Below are positions 23,801-35,655 of a stretch of 64,000 nt of DNA, piece after piece (within the stretch, counting starts at the first letter, position 1; each line of letters begins with the position of its first letter). The stretch is from Platerodrilus igneus (Eukaryota > Arthropoda > Insecta > Coleoptera > Lycidae): the NCBI GenBank assembly GCA_036346225.1, contig JARFIW010001188.1, positions 186,001 through 250,000 on the forward strand, in the 5' to 3' direction. The notes beneath the pieces are model-generated. The model saw only the letters and a program-made list of their open reading frames with translations. It ran no database searches and was not told the origin of the DNA. The translations under genes were made by a program, and so were the position numbers.

Positions 23801-26800
23801 CGGAGGGTTGGTAATTTTTCCTAAGGTCTTGGATTGCAACTAACCGTTCTTGGTCCAATTGAAACCAAACACTAAAACTTTCAAAAATCGAAAATTTGAT
23901 TATGAAATTTGAATTGCCGTTTACGACCTTCTACCCGCCGGAGGGTTGGTAATTTTTCCTAGGTCTTGGTATTGCAACTAACCGTTCTTGGTCCAATTGA
24001 AACCAAACACTAAAACTTTCAAATCGAAAATTTGATTATGAAATTTGAATTGCCGTTTACGACCCCTTCTACCCGCCGGAGGGTTGGTAATTTTTCCTAA
24101 GGTCTTGGTATTGCAACTAACCGTTCTTGGTCACAATTGAAACCAAACACTGAAAACTTTCAAATCGAAAATTTGATTATGAAATTTGAATTGCCGTTTA
24201 CGACCTTCTACCCCGCCGGAGGGTTGGTAATTTTTCCTAGGTCTTGGTATTGCAACTAACTTTTGGTCCAATTGAAACCAAACACTAAACTTTCAAAAAT
24301 CGAAAATTTGATTATGAAATTTGAATTGCCGTTTACGACCTTCTACCCGCCGGAGGGTTGGTAATTTTCTAAGGTCTTGGTATTGCAACTACCGTTCTTG
24401 GTCACAATTGAAACCAAACACTGAAAACTTTCAAATCGAAAATTTGATTATGAAATTTGAATGATTATGAAATTTGAATTGCCGTTTACGACCCTTCTAC
24501 CCCTGCCAGGAGGGTTGGTAATTTTTCCTAAAGGTCTTGGTATTGCAACTAACCGTTCTTGGTCACAATTGAAACCAAACACTGAAAACTTTCAAAATCG
24601 AAAATTTGATTATGAAATTTGAATTGCCGTTTACGACCCTTCTACCCCGCCGGAGGGTTGGTAATTTTTCCTAAGGTCTTGGTATTGCAACTAACCGTTC
24701 TTGGTCACAATTGAAACCAAACACTAAAACTTTCAAAAATCGAAAATTTGATTATGAAATTTGAATTGCCGTTTACGACCCTTCTACCCCGCCGGAGGGT
24801 TGGTAATTTTTCCTAAGGTCTTGGTATTGCAACTAACCGTTCTTGGTCACAATTGAAACCAAACACTGAAAACTTTCAAAATCGAAAATTTGATTATGAA
24901 ATTTGAATTGCCGTTTACGACCCTTCTACCCCGCCGGAGGGTTGGTAATTTTTCCTAAGGTCTTGGTATTGCAACTAACCGTTCTTGGTCACAATTGAAA
25001 CCAAACACTGAAAACTTTCAAAATCGAAAATTTGATTATGAAATTTGAATTGCCGTTTACGACCCTTCTACCCCGCCGGAGGGTTGGTAATTTTTCCTAA
25101 GGTCTTGGTATTGCAACTAACCCTTTTGGTCACAATTGAAACCAAACACTGAAAACTTTCAAAAATCGAAAATTTGATTATGAAATTTGAATTGCCGTTT
25201 ACGACCCTTCTACCCCGCCGGAGGGTTGGTAATTTTTCCTAAGGTCTTGGTATTGCAACTAACCGTTCTTGGTCACAATTGAAACCAAACACTGAAAACT
25301 TTCAAAATCGAAAATTTGATTATGAAATTTGAATTGCCGTTTACGACCTTCTACCCCGCCGGAGGGTTGGTAATTTTTCCTAAGGTCTTGGTATTGCAAC
25401 TAACCCTTTTTGGTCCAATTGAAACCAAACACTAAACTTTCAAATCGAAAATTTGATTATGAAATTTGAATTGCCGTTTACGACCCTTCTACCCCGCCGG
25501 AGGGTTGGTAATTTTTCTAAGGTCTTGGTATTGCAACTACCGTTCTTGGTCACAATTGAAACCAAACACTGAAAACTTTCAAAATCGAAAATTTGATTAT
25601 GAAATTTGAATTGCCGTTTACGACCTTCTACCCCGCCGGAGGGTTGGTAATTTTTCCTAAGGTCTTGGTATTGCAACTAACCTTTTGGTCACAATGAAAC
25701 CAAACACTGAAAACTTTCAAAATCGAAAATTTGATTATGAAATTTGAATTGCCGTTTACGACCCTCTACCCCGCCGAGGGTTGGTAATTTTTCCTAAGTC
25801 TTGGTATTGCAACTAACCGTTCTTGGTCCAATGAAACCAAACACTGAAAACTTTCAAAATCGAAAATTTATTTGATTTGATTGCCGTTTCGACCCTTTTA
25901 CCCCGCCGGAGGGTTGGTAATTTTTCCTAAGGTCTTGGATTGCAACTAACCGTTCTTGGTCCAATTGAAACCAAACACTAAAACTTTCAAAATCGAAAAT
26001 TTGATTATGAAATTTGAATTGCCGTTTACGACCCTTCTACCCCGCCGGAGGGTTGGTAATTTTTCCTAAGGTCTTGGTATTGCAACTAACCGTTCTTGGT
26101 CACAATTGAAACCAAACACTGAAAACTTTCAAAATCGAAAATTTGATTATGAAATTTGAATTGCCGTTTACGACCCTTCTACCCCGCCGGAGGGTTGGTA
26201 ATTTTTCCTAAGGTCTTGGTATTGCAACTAACCTTCTTGGTCCAATTGAAACCAAACACTAAAACTTTCAAAAATCGAAAATTTGATTATGAAATTTGAA
26301 TTGCCGTTTACGACCCTTCTACCCCGCCGGAGGGTTGGTAATTTTTCCTAAGGTCTTGGTATTGCAACTAACCCTTTTGGTCCAATGAAACCAAACACTA
26401 AAACTTTCAAAATCGAAAATTTGATTATGAAATTTGAATTGCCGTTTACGACCCTTCTACCCCGCCGGAGGGTTGGTAATTTTTCTAAGGTCTTGGTATT
26501 GCAACTAACCGTTCTTGGTCACAATTGAAACCAAACACTGAAAACTTTCAAAAATCGAAAATTTGATTATGAAATTTGAATTGCCGTTTACGACCCTTCT
26601 ACCCCGCCGGAGGGTTGGTAATTTTTCCTAAGGTCTTGGTATTGCAACTAACCTTTTGGTCACAATGAAACCAAACACTGAAAACTTTCAAAATCGAAAA
26701 TTTGATTATGAAATTTGAATTGCCGTTTACGACCCTTCTACCCCGCCGAGGGTTGGTAATTTTTCCTAAGTCTTGGTATTGCAACTAACCGTTCTTGGTC

Positions 26801-29290
26801 CCAATGAAACCAAACACTGAAAACTTTCAAAATCGAAAATTTATTTGAAATTTGAATTGCCGTTTACGACCCTTTACCCCGCCGGAGGGTTGGTAATTTT
26901 TCCTAAGGTCTTGGTATTGCAACTAACCGTTCTTGGTCCAATTGAAACCAAACACTAAAACTTTCAAAATCGAAAATTTGATTATGAAATTTGAATTGCC
27001 GTTTACGACCCCTTCTACCCCGCCGGAGGGTTGGTAATTTTTCCTAAGGTCTTGGTATTGCAACTAACCGTTCTTGGTCACAATTGAAACCAAACACTGA
27101 AAACTTTCAAAAATCGAAAATTTGATTATGAAATTTGAATTGCCGTTTACGACCCTTCTACCCCGCCGGAGGGTTGGTAATTTTTCCTAAGGTCTTGGTA
27201 TTGCAACTAACCGTTCTTGGTCCAATTGAAACCAAACACTAAAACTTTCAAAAATCGAAAATTTGATTATGAAATTTGAATTGCCGTTTACGACCCTTCT
27301 ACCCCGCCGGAGGGTTGGTAATTTTTCCTAAGGTCTTGGTATTGCAACTAACCCTTTTGGTCCAATTGAAACCAAACACTAAAACTTTCAAAAATCGAAA
27401 ATTTGATTATGAAATTTGAATTGCCGTTTACGACCCTTCTACCCCGCCGGAGGGTTGGTAATTTTTCCTAAGGTCTTGGTATTGCAACTAACCGTTCTTG
27501 GTCACAATTGAAACCAAACACTGAAAACTTTCAAAAATCGAAAATTTGATTATGAAATTTGAATTGCCGTTTACGACCCTTCTACCCCGCCGGAGGGTTG
27601 GTAATTTTTCCTAAGGTCTTGGTATTGCAACTAACCCTTTTGGTCACAATGAAACCAAACACTGAAAACTTTCAAAATCGAAAATTTGATTATGAAATTT
27701 GAATTGCCGTTTACGACCCTTCTACCCCGCCGGAGGGTTGGTAATTTTTCCTAAGGTCTTGGTATTGCAACTAACCGTTCTTGGTCCCAATTGAAACCAA
27801 ACACTGAAAACTTTCAAAATCGAAAATTTATTTGAAATTTGAATTGCCGTTTCGACCCTTTACCCCGCCGGAGGGTTGGTAATTTTTCCTAAGGTCTTGG
27901 ATTGCAACTAACCGTTCTTGGTCCAATTGAAACCAAACACTAAAACTTTCAAAATCGAAAATTTGATTATGAAATTTGAATTGCCGTTTACGACCCTTCT
28001 ACCCCGCCGGAGGGTTGGTAATTTTTCCTAAGGTCTTGGTATTGCAACTAACCGTTCTTGGTCACAATTGAAACCAAACACTGAAAACTTTCAAAAATCG
28101 AAAATTTGATTATGAAATTTGAATTGCCGTTTACGACCCTTCTACCCCGCCGGAGGGTTGGTAATTTTTCCTAAGGTCTTGGTATTGCAACTAACCGTTC
28201 TTGGTCCAATTGAAACCAAACACTAAAACTTTCAAAAATCGAAAATTTGATTATGAAATTTGAATTGCCGTTTACGACCCCTTCTACCCCGCCGGAGGGT
28301 TGGTAATTTTTCCTAAGGTCTTGGTATTGCAACTAACCGTTTTGGTCACAATTGAAACCAAACACTAAAACTTTCAAAAATCGAAAATTTGATTATGAAA
28401 TTTGAATTGCCGTTTACGACCCCTTCTACCCCGCCGGAGGGTTGGTAATTTTTCCTAAGGTCTTGGTATTGCAACTAACCGTTCTTGGTCACAATTGAAA
28501 CCAAACACTGAAAACTTTCAAAAATCGAAAATTTGATTATGAAATTTGAATTGCCGTTTACGACCCTTCTACCCCGCCGGAGGGTTGGTAATTTTTCCTA
28601 AGGTCTTGGTATTGCAACTAACCCTTTTGGTCACAACTGAAACCAAACACTGAAAACTTTCAAAATCGAAAATTTGATTATGAAATTTGAATTGCCGTTT
28701 ACGACCCTTCTACCCCGCCGGAGGGTTGGTAATTTTTCCTAAAGTCTTGGTATTGCAACTAACCGTTCTTGGTCCAACTGAAACCAAACACTGAAAACTT
28801 TCAAAATCGAAAATTTGATTATGAAATTTGAATTGCCGTTTACGACCCCTTCTACCCCGCCGGAGGGTTGGTAATTTTTCCTAAGGTCTTGGTATTGCAA
28901 CTAACCGTTCTTGGTCCAATTGAAACCAAACACTGAAAACTTTCAAAATCGAAAATTTGATTATGAAATTTGAATTGCCGTTTACGACCCTTCTACCCCG
29001 CCGGAGGGTTGGTAATTTTTTCCTAAGGTCTTGGTATTGCAACTAACCGTTCTTGGTCACAATTGAAACCAAACACTGAAAACTTTCAAAAATCGAAAAT
29101 TTGATTATGAAATTTGAATTGCCGTTTACGACCCCTTCTACCCCTGCCAGAGGGTTGGTAATTTTTTCCTAAAGTCTTGGTATTGCAACTAACCGTTCTT
29201 GGTCCCAACTGAAACCAAACACTGAAAACTTTCAATAATCGAAAATTTTATTGTGAATGTTGAATTGCCGTTTTCGACCCCTTCTGCCCC
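14815..29290 (-). repeat. Right satellite array (146-bp monomer, about 100 copies)
   Basis: Same monomer as the left arm in reverse orientation and not interrupted by the 58-bp repeat. A variant reading 'cttggattgc' or 'cttggcattgc' instead of 'cttggtattgc' marks individual monomers at about 15446, 17747, 18901, 20027, 20161, 21267, 22273, 22847, 23828, 25934 and 27896. Most gaps are 1.0-1.15 kb or twice that, so the array has a higher-order period of about 7-8 monomers. A variant like the outermost monomer ('caataatcgaaaattttattg') recurs near 17660 and 22190 as well as at the end near 29240. No genes. Confidence 0.9.
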
Positions 29291-29613
29291 TGCTGAAGAG
29301 TTGATAATTGTATTTTAGTCTTATGTCTTATGGTATTGTAACTAACCATTTTTGGTAATACGTGAAAACTAACACTAGAAGTTTTTTGAAAATTGAAAAT
29401 TTTATACTGTAAATTAATTTGCCGTTTTCGCCCCCTTCTCTCCCCACTAGAAGGTCGGCAAATTCGTTTTCATGCTTTTTTTATATATGTTTTGCAGGTT
29501 AATTCTATTTTGCAAGCATACAGTATTATAGTTTTATTTGTTGCAATATTTAACTGGACCGCTGTAATTTGAGCAAAGATGAAGATGAAGATGAAGACAA
29601 CTTCAGCCACGTG
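29225..29613 (-). repeat. Outer terminal inverted repeat, right arm
   Basis: Reverse complement of the left terminus (2033-2420), with small differences such as a short deletion in the left copy near 2420. It ends in CACGTG, immediately followed by the CCAGTTG target duplication. Confidence 0.85.
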
Positions 29614-29620
29614 CCAGTTG
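29614..29620. repeat. Target-site duplication, right copy (CCAGTTG)
   Basis: Directly follows the right inverted terminus of the foldback element and matches 2026-2032 exactly. Confidence 0.75.
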
Positions 29621-29648
29621 CCAGAAACGCTGGTAAATTTCTCCCACA

Positions 29649-30117
29649 CACTGAAAAAAATGCGTTTGAAAATACAGACTTTTTACATAACTTTTTTGGT
29701 AATTATTAAATGTTTTAGAATGTAATTTGCATTTTACAACGAATATCAAAAGAATTCACATATTCGTGTAAAGTACCCTTACAGTTTTGTGTAATTACAT
29801 AGAAAACATGTGATTTTAAGTGAATATGTACTTTTAGGTATTAATTTTACAGCGTACATTGTGATTTCACATAATGCTGTGTAATATTTTGTAAGAGTAC
29901 TGATTAATGTAATGTTACAGCACTTCCTGTGTAAACGTGCGTCATCTTGTTCAGCTGGTTCAGCAATATTGTGCTCTAACGCCAACGTGCTCCATTCTTA
30001 AGCGCGGTTTTGGTCGGGTCCGGTCTATACATTAAATTGTTTTCAGCGTTCAGTGTCCAATTGTGATTTCTGGAGTTTATAGCTGCCTGAGGTAAGTACA
30101 TAGCACTTGTTATTAAA
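29649..30117 (+). repeat. CACTA-like 5' terminus with subterminal repeats
   Basis: Contains at least six short motifs of the type GTGTAAT, TGTAAAG and TTTTACA in both orientations between 29740 and 29940, then an unassigned leader up to the transposase ATG at 30118. In CACTA elements such repeats bind the transposase. Confidence 0.55.
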
Positions 30118-32725
30118 ATGTTTAGTTGCACAATATGTAGAACGAAGATTCCTTCTGTAAGAAAGTACAACTTGCATTTATATTACCATCGAAATTTAAA
30201 TGTTGCTTTTCACTGTGTGCACGATAATTGTCATGCGGTCCTAAATAATTATTCAAAATTTAAAAATCACATATACAGGTGGCATAACATTCCCAGCAAT
30301 CAACCTCAAACGAATAATTTAAACTTTATCTGCAAAGCTCTTTCAAATTGTACGTTTCAAGCTGATAATAAAAAGAGTTTCATAAACATGTCTATTCCCA
30401 TTTAAAAGACGGTGCTTCTGTAATGTGCCCTTATTATAATGTATGTTGTAAGGTTGGCATTATTTATACGAATGTACATAACTTGCGAAATCATATCATG
30501 AGGCAACATACCTATGTAATTTCAAATTCGAAACTAATAAAAGTGCCTCTTAGCATTGCTGATGAAATATCGCCCAATGCAAATATAGACAAGGAAGATG
30601 GTGAACCTGATGATTGTCAGACAGTAAAGAATAATTACGAAGAAATAAGTGTCAGCTTATTCTACTCAGTATATTTAACTTTGCAAGCAAAACATTTTGT
30701 GACTAATCGGTCTTTGCAAACATTAATTGAAGGAATTCGCGATATTAACTGTTTGAATGCAGACTATATATTATCACAAGTAAACAACACCGAAGGTCAA
30801 TTATTACAACCAATATTAGTTAATAACTTATTCAATAAAGCTCATAATGATGGAACAGGCGTATTGCGGTCCAACTTTTCTAGGGAACGGTATTATAAAG
30901 AACATTTTAACTATGTTGAACCTGTTTGCATTTCACTGGGCCAAATAAATAATAATCAAGCAAGCTTCTTTTATATTCCTATTTTGGAAACTATAAGCAT
31001 ACTTTTGAAGCACGAACACGTTGCCAATCAATACAAGAGTAATAGGTGTGTATATGACGGTTTAGTATTTCATGATGTTAACTCCGGGTCTATTTGCAAG
31101 GACAACGAATTTTTTAAACTGAATCCGGAATCTATAAAAATTATTTTATACCAAGATGGTTTTGAAATATGTAATCCCCTGGGTTCTTCCAGACTAAAAC
31201 ATAAGGTTATTGGTATATATTGTACTTTGGCAAATATGTTCTCATGGAGTCGAACTCAAGTTGAAAACATTCAATTGGTAGCTTTAGTTTACGAAAAGCA
31301 TGTTAAACAAATTGGGTTTTCAAAAGTTCTAGAGGTATTAATTAAAGATTTAAAACATTTAGAACTTGAAGGTATTACGGTAAATGGCACAGTGATCAAA
31401 GGAAGTGTAATATGTGTCACTGGTGACAATCTTGGCTGTCATCGCATTGGAGGTTTTTTGGAAAATTTTAATTTAGGTGGATACTTCTGCCGCTACTGTT
31501 TTGCCAATAATGTAACTAATTCTAATATATTTAAAAAGTTTGCTTTAAGAACAAAGGATTCTTATATCTTCGATATTAATGTTATAGCAGCAGGTGACGG
31601 ACCGTATAGAGGTGTCAAAATGGAATCAATTTTAAATGATATGAAATATTTTCATGTCTGTAAGGCCTTGTATCTTGCATGGCGCATGACTTATATGAAG
31701 GAATTTTTCAATATGATATTATGTTAGCGTTAAATAAATTAGTGTCCGAGACTGAAATCTCTTACGAGGCCTTAAATGTAAAACTGCAAAATTTAGAGTT
31801 CGTCAAAGAACAAAAATATCACCTTCCTATTTTAAAGAAAAGTGACAAATTATATGGTACTGCCACTCAAAATATGTGGATAGTTATTCTTCTTCCGTTT
31901 GCAATATTCAATGATGAAAACGTTATTCAACACGAGGCGTGGAAACTGATTTTGTGTTTACGCAAAATTAACGAAATTTTATTAGGTTTCAAAATATCTA
32001 TTGGTCAAATTGCGTTACTAAATAATCTAATTTCTGAGTATCTTTTTTATCGGACAACGCTTTTTAATGATACCAGTATTCGGCCCAAACATCATTATTT
32101 AATTCACTATCCACAATTAATAAAAAAATTTGGATCATTACGCTTTTTATGGACTTTGCGTTTTGAAAGTAAACATCAATATTTCAAAAATGTGAGTAAG
32201 CATACCTCAAACTATAAGAATGTTTTATATTCTTTGTCGAAAAAGCATCAATTACTTCAGGCATTGCATTTATCAAAATCGCAAAGTTTTTCCCCTAATA
32301 TAGTTTGTAATAATTTACAAACATTTAATGAAAACAATTATTCAAATGAAACCATTGCCATGATACGATCTTTTTGTATTTTAGAGGAATATAAACATGT
32401 TAGCTGCGACTTAATTTTTAGAGGGATAAACTATAAATCCGGAATGGCAGTATGCTTTGATAAATGCGAATATGGCTCATATGTTTTATGCAAAATAGAA
32501 TTTCTGCTTGTGCGAGAAAATTTTTGCGATTTCTGTTTTGTTGGAAATAAAATAAATATTTCATATAATGAAACTACAGGTTTATTTGATCACATTTCTG
32601 AAAATCATTTAATTAGTCTTTGTATACCATATAGAAATCTTCTAAATGTTGAAACAGTTCTGCAATATTGTAATGGAAATTCTGTCCACTATTGTTTCAA
32701 ATCGATACCTTTCGACAACCTTTAA
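30118..32725 (+). pseudogene. CACTA/Plavaka-like zinc-finger transposase, two frameshifts
   Basis: Transposase gene of the CACTA-like element. The first segment (30118 to about 30370) has two C2H2 fingers (C-x2-C-x12-H-x3-H, then C-x4-C-x12-H-x4-H). A shift in an A-rich run near 30365-30375 moves to the frame of 30423-31727, which finishes further fingers and then shows D245 in LYQDGFEICNPLG and D335 in VTGDNLGCHRIGG, followed by CRYC (356-359). A second shift near 31660-31690 moves to the frame of 31679-32725, starting with AHDLYEG. DGFEICNPLG, GDNLGCH and HDLYEG are, as I recall, hallmark blocks of a DDE family widespread in animals. The two breaks are single-base and could be old mutations or sequence errors. 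Confidence 0.7.
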
Positions 32726-33204
32726 ATTTTAATTTATTTGATAAATGATCTAATAAATTTCATATTTATGATGTTGAAATGACGTCGTGTAAATGTGCGT
32801 ACCTTTAAATATTTAAATAATATATCCATTGTGGCTTGCGTTTAAAAATATTGTTGTAGTATCTTTATAACCATTGGATATGTAAATCACATCCCTTTTT
32901 AAATCTCATTTTTATTTTCCAAGAAACATTTATTATTGACAAAATGCTTTGCTTACTACAACTGAACTGAGTGTCTCAGTTGTGTTGTTACAACGCCATA
33001 CTTTTCTTATTTAAATTTGAGACCAAACACACTATAAATCAAGTACAATAGCAATAATCAATCACTTCCGGTTAGTGATTTCTCTATATGCATTGTATAT
33101 TAGTAGTTAAATATTTTTTTTAATGTTTAGTGTTTGAAATATTTCCTAAAAGTGGTATTTATATATAAGATTTACTGTTTGTAGATTTTTTGTCTTAGGT
33201 GAAA
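32726..33204 (+). other. Spacer between the two CACTA-like genes
   Basis: AT-rich. It would hold the end of the transposase transcript and the promoter of the CIDE-N gene. I see no conserved site that I can name. Confidence 0.4.
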
Positions 33205-35411
33205 ATGCCTTTTTTCAAAGTTTGGTCTTTAGACAGAAACAAAAAAGCGTTCGTTAAAGTTGACTCGGTGGACGACATCTACGAGGAACTGATATTAAAA
33301 GGTATATAATTTTATACGGGCACCTATGATTTTAGATCACGCCTGTTTCTTTAAATCTTTTTAAATTTTTTTAACTCTGAGAATACCTTATCGGAGTTTG
33401 CACTTAACAAGTCGCTTTTTGTATGACATCAAACTTACATGCATTTTCCAAAAACTTATATAATAATAATCGTTATATATTATTTTTTCGTAAAATACAT
33501 ACAGCTATAATGATCATAGCACATAATACTAAATATCTTATTACTTTAAATATTGTTGTGATTTACAGCTTCTGCTAAATTAGACATCAATGGAAGCTGT
33601 CTAGTGCTGGAAAGCGACGGTACCGTGGTTGACGACAGTGATATATTGGACTTTATGAAAATGGAAACACTTATATTACTAGAACCGCAGGAAAAATGGT
33701 ATTCGCGTGTTTGCGAAGAACCTCAGGCATTTGATTCACTGGACAGTTCAAACGTTTCTTTGGCTTCCACTGTAACTGTTAATAGTACAAACTTTGATTT
33801 GCTAACATCAGATGATATAATGGAAACATATACCAAAACCAATTCTATACAACTCGCGACAACCATTGCTGATATTTCAAATTTACCCACAATTACGCTA
33901 CCAACCAATTATGAATTTGCTTGGTCCAATTTTCAAATTCCTTGGGAGAAAATGCCTTTGCAAATGTTGGAGCAATGTGAGGCAGGTATTCAAGATAGGA
34001 CAACCGTAACAAGTATAATTCACATTATAGTTAATACAATGCGAGGCATAAAAAAAGATATTCCATCAAAAGCATTCAAGTTTGTCGCAAAAAAATTGAT
34101 CGATAAATATCCGACAATGTTTCGAGATGTGGATGACGATGGGGTGGTAATGGGAGACGGTTCCCATTCTACATTTTCAAAACTCCTCGACCGCAACAAT
34201 TATCTTAATAGGCCCTATAAGCGAGGGGTCTCGAAAGAAAACAATTTACCGACAACTTCCATAAAAAAACGTTTAAGTAGTAAGGCAGACTGTCCAAATT
34301 GGTTCCCTGAAGTTGCTAGTGAAGGTGAAAAAGCTTCGACCACAACTGTTAAAGACCTACAAACCTGCTTAAACGAATATATCCATAAAAATGAAGATCC
34401 TGAATTTTTCACTCTTCTGGAAGAAACTTACGGAACTATTAGGCAGTTTTTAAACTCTGAAGAAATTCCAACTGCAAAAATTATTTTACAAGAATGGCCA
34501 ATTCTCTTTAAACCAGATACCATCAAATGGCATTTTAAATGACTGACTAATATTGATCTGGGGAACTTGTCCCATAATTTAAATGCTAAGGGTTCAAAGA
34601 TTCGAGATTTTGCCATTAAAACCCAAAAAATTACTGCTTCTGACAACGATAATGCAGCTCTACATACACTACAATTTTTTGCAGCATATTTTGATGAAGA
34701 TATAAATCAATTCTTTATGATATTAAAGGTATACAAAAATAAACTTTTGCAATTACTAATTACATTTTATTATAGGATAAAAATAAAGAAGACATCACCT
34801 CTTGTTTAAAAACGGAAACTCCCTGCATAATTGAACAAAATGGTAAGTTTGTAGTATCAGCCTAATATCAAATTATCTCAACTCAAACGACCTTCTTCTT
34901 TATTTTAACTGATTGATTTCACAAATTTGATCGGACAATATTAACAGTTGATTGATACTTAACTAATGGGTTTTAAACTTACAGGTTTATTGGTTAACCT
35001 TAATTATTTTCGAATAATTAATTGATTATATTAGTTATATTGAGAAACTCTAATTAATTACTTTTATGGATTTTTCGACGATCAACTCTCGATTTCAAAC
35101 TGTCTAATTAATTCTTTTGCTTGCTTGACGAACTAATAGATCAATGTCTGCTTTTTGTTGCAGAAGAGTACACTGTCTATTTAGAAAAAACCCATATAAT
35201 GACATACTCCATCTTTACTGAAGCTATCGAAGGCGCTTTTGTCCTTTTCTTTATTCTAAACTTGGAATATCCTAAAAAAATGTCAACCACACTGGAAATG
35301 ATCCAGCGCTATTTTATGAAAATCCACCCTGATATGGGCAGCAAATCAAAGAAAATGTCGTCCTCTAAAAAACGAGTTATTGCCTTAATGAAAAAGTTAC
35401 AAAATATTTAA
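33205..35411 (+). CDS. CIDE-N domain protein encoded in the CACTA-like element (4 exons, one in-frame stop)
   Basis: Exons: 33205-33301, 33569-34728, 34776-34842 and 35164-35411. All junctions are GT-AG and keep phase (for example donor at 33302, acceptor AG at 33567-33568). The first ~75 residues read as a CIDE-N domain: FKVWSLDRNKKAFVKV at the start, LVLESDGTVVDD after the first intron, LLEPQEKW at the end. CIDE-N domains pair with one another in the DFF40/DFF45 apoptotic nuclease and in Cidea-c lipid-droplet proteins. The rest (about residues 140-420) is alpha-rich and includes IPWEKMP and a YPTMF region. I do not recognise it beyond a likeness to uncharacterised proteins. A TGA at 34540-34542 interrupts exon 2 while the frame stays open on both sides. 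Role in transposition unknown. Confidence 0.75.
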
Positions 35412-35506
35412 CCTTTTAAACGTTGTTTCTTGTTTAGTTATAATCAATTTAAATCGTTCACTGACATCCTTTTAAGTTTATAGTTATTGATTTATTTTTT
35501 ACGATT

Positions 35507-35655
35507 AAGTTTTTTTAACGCGAAGGCAAATGATATAAAATTGTTATTTTGTGTAACTTTTTATACACTTATATACATCCATATAAACATTGGTTTCATG
35601 CTTATGTCACAAAATAACAATTTTATATTATTTGACAGAAAGTTTGTTAAAACTT
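35507..35655. repeat. Hairpin-forming inverted repeat, ~149 bp
   Basis: The arms 35507-35553 and 35607-35655 are inverted copies. The inner 27 bases (from 'caaat' to 'ttattttgtg') match with one mismatch and the outermost AAGTTTT..AAC also pair. The loop is about 53 bp. It could be a small MITE nested in the CACTA-like element or a hairpin in the 3' region of the CIDE-N gene. No clear target duplication. Confidence 0.65.

Larger units (their letters stand above)
2033..29613. mobile_element. Giant foldback (FB-NOF/MULE-type) DNA transposon, ~27.6 kb
   Basis: The two ends are inverted copies: CACGTGGCTGAAGTTGTC at 2033 reappears as its reverse complement ending at 29613, and the match continues inward for about 390 bp. 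CCAGTTG flanks both ends as a direct repeat (2026-2032 and 29614-29620), giving a 7-bp target-site duplication. Inside the ends, both arms turn into arrays of the same ~146-bp satellite in opposite orientation, enclosing a coding core at 10236-14194. Drosophila FB-NOF has the same plan: satellite-like inverted arms around a MULE-type transposase gene. FB and MULE duplications are usually 8-10 bp, so 7 bp is short. Lineage assignment is by architecture and motifs, not by alignment. Confidence 0.85.

Noticed and set aside
17614..26784. Short open frames on the minus strand within the right array
   Set aside because: Same satellite words as the left arm, with no start context or conservation beyond the repeat.
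2385..29290. CRISPR-like direct repeats
   Set aside because: The repeats are contiguous ~146-bp and 58-bp satellites without unique spacers, in a eukaryotic setting.
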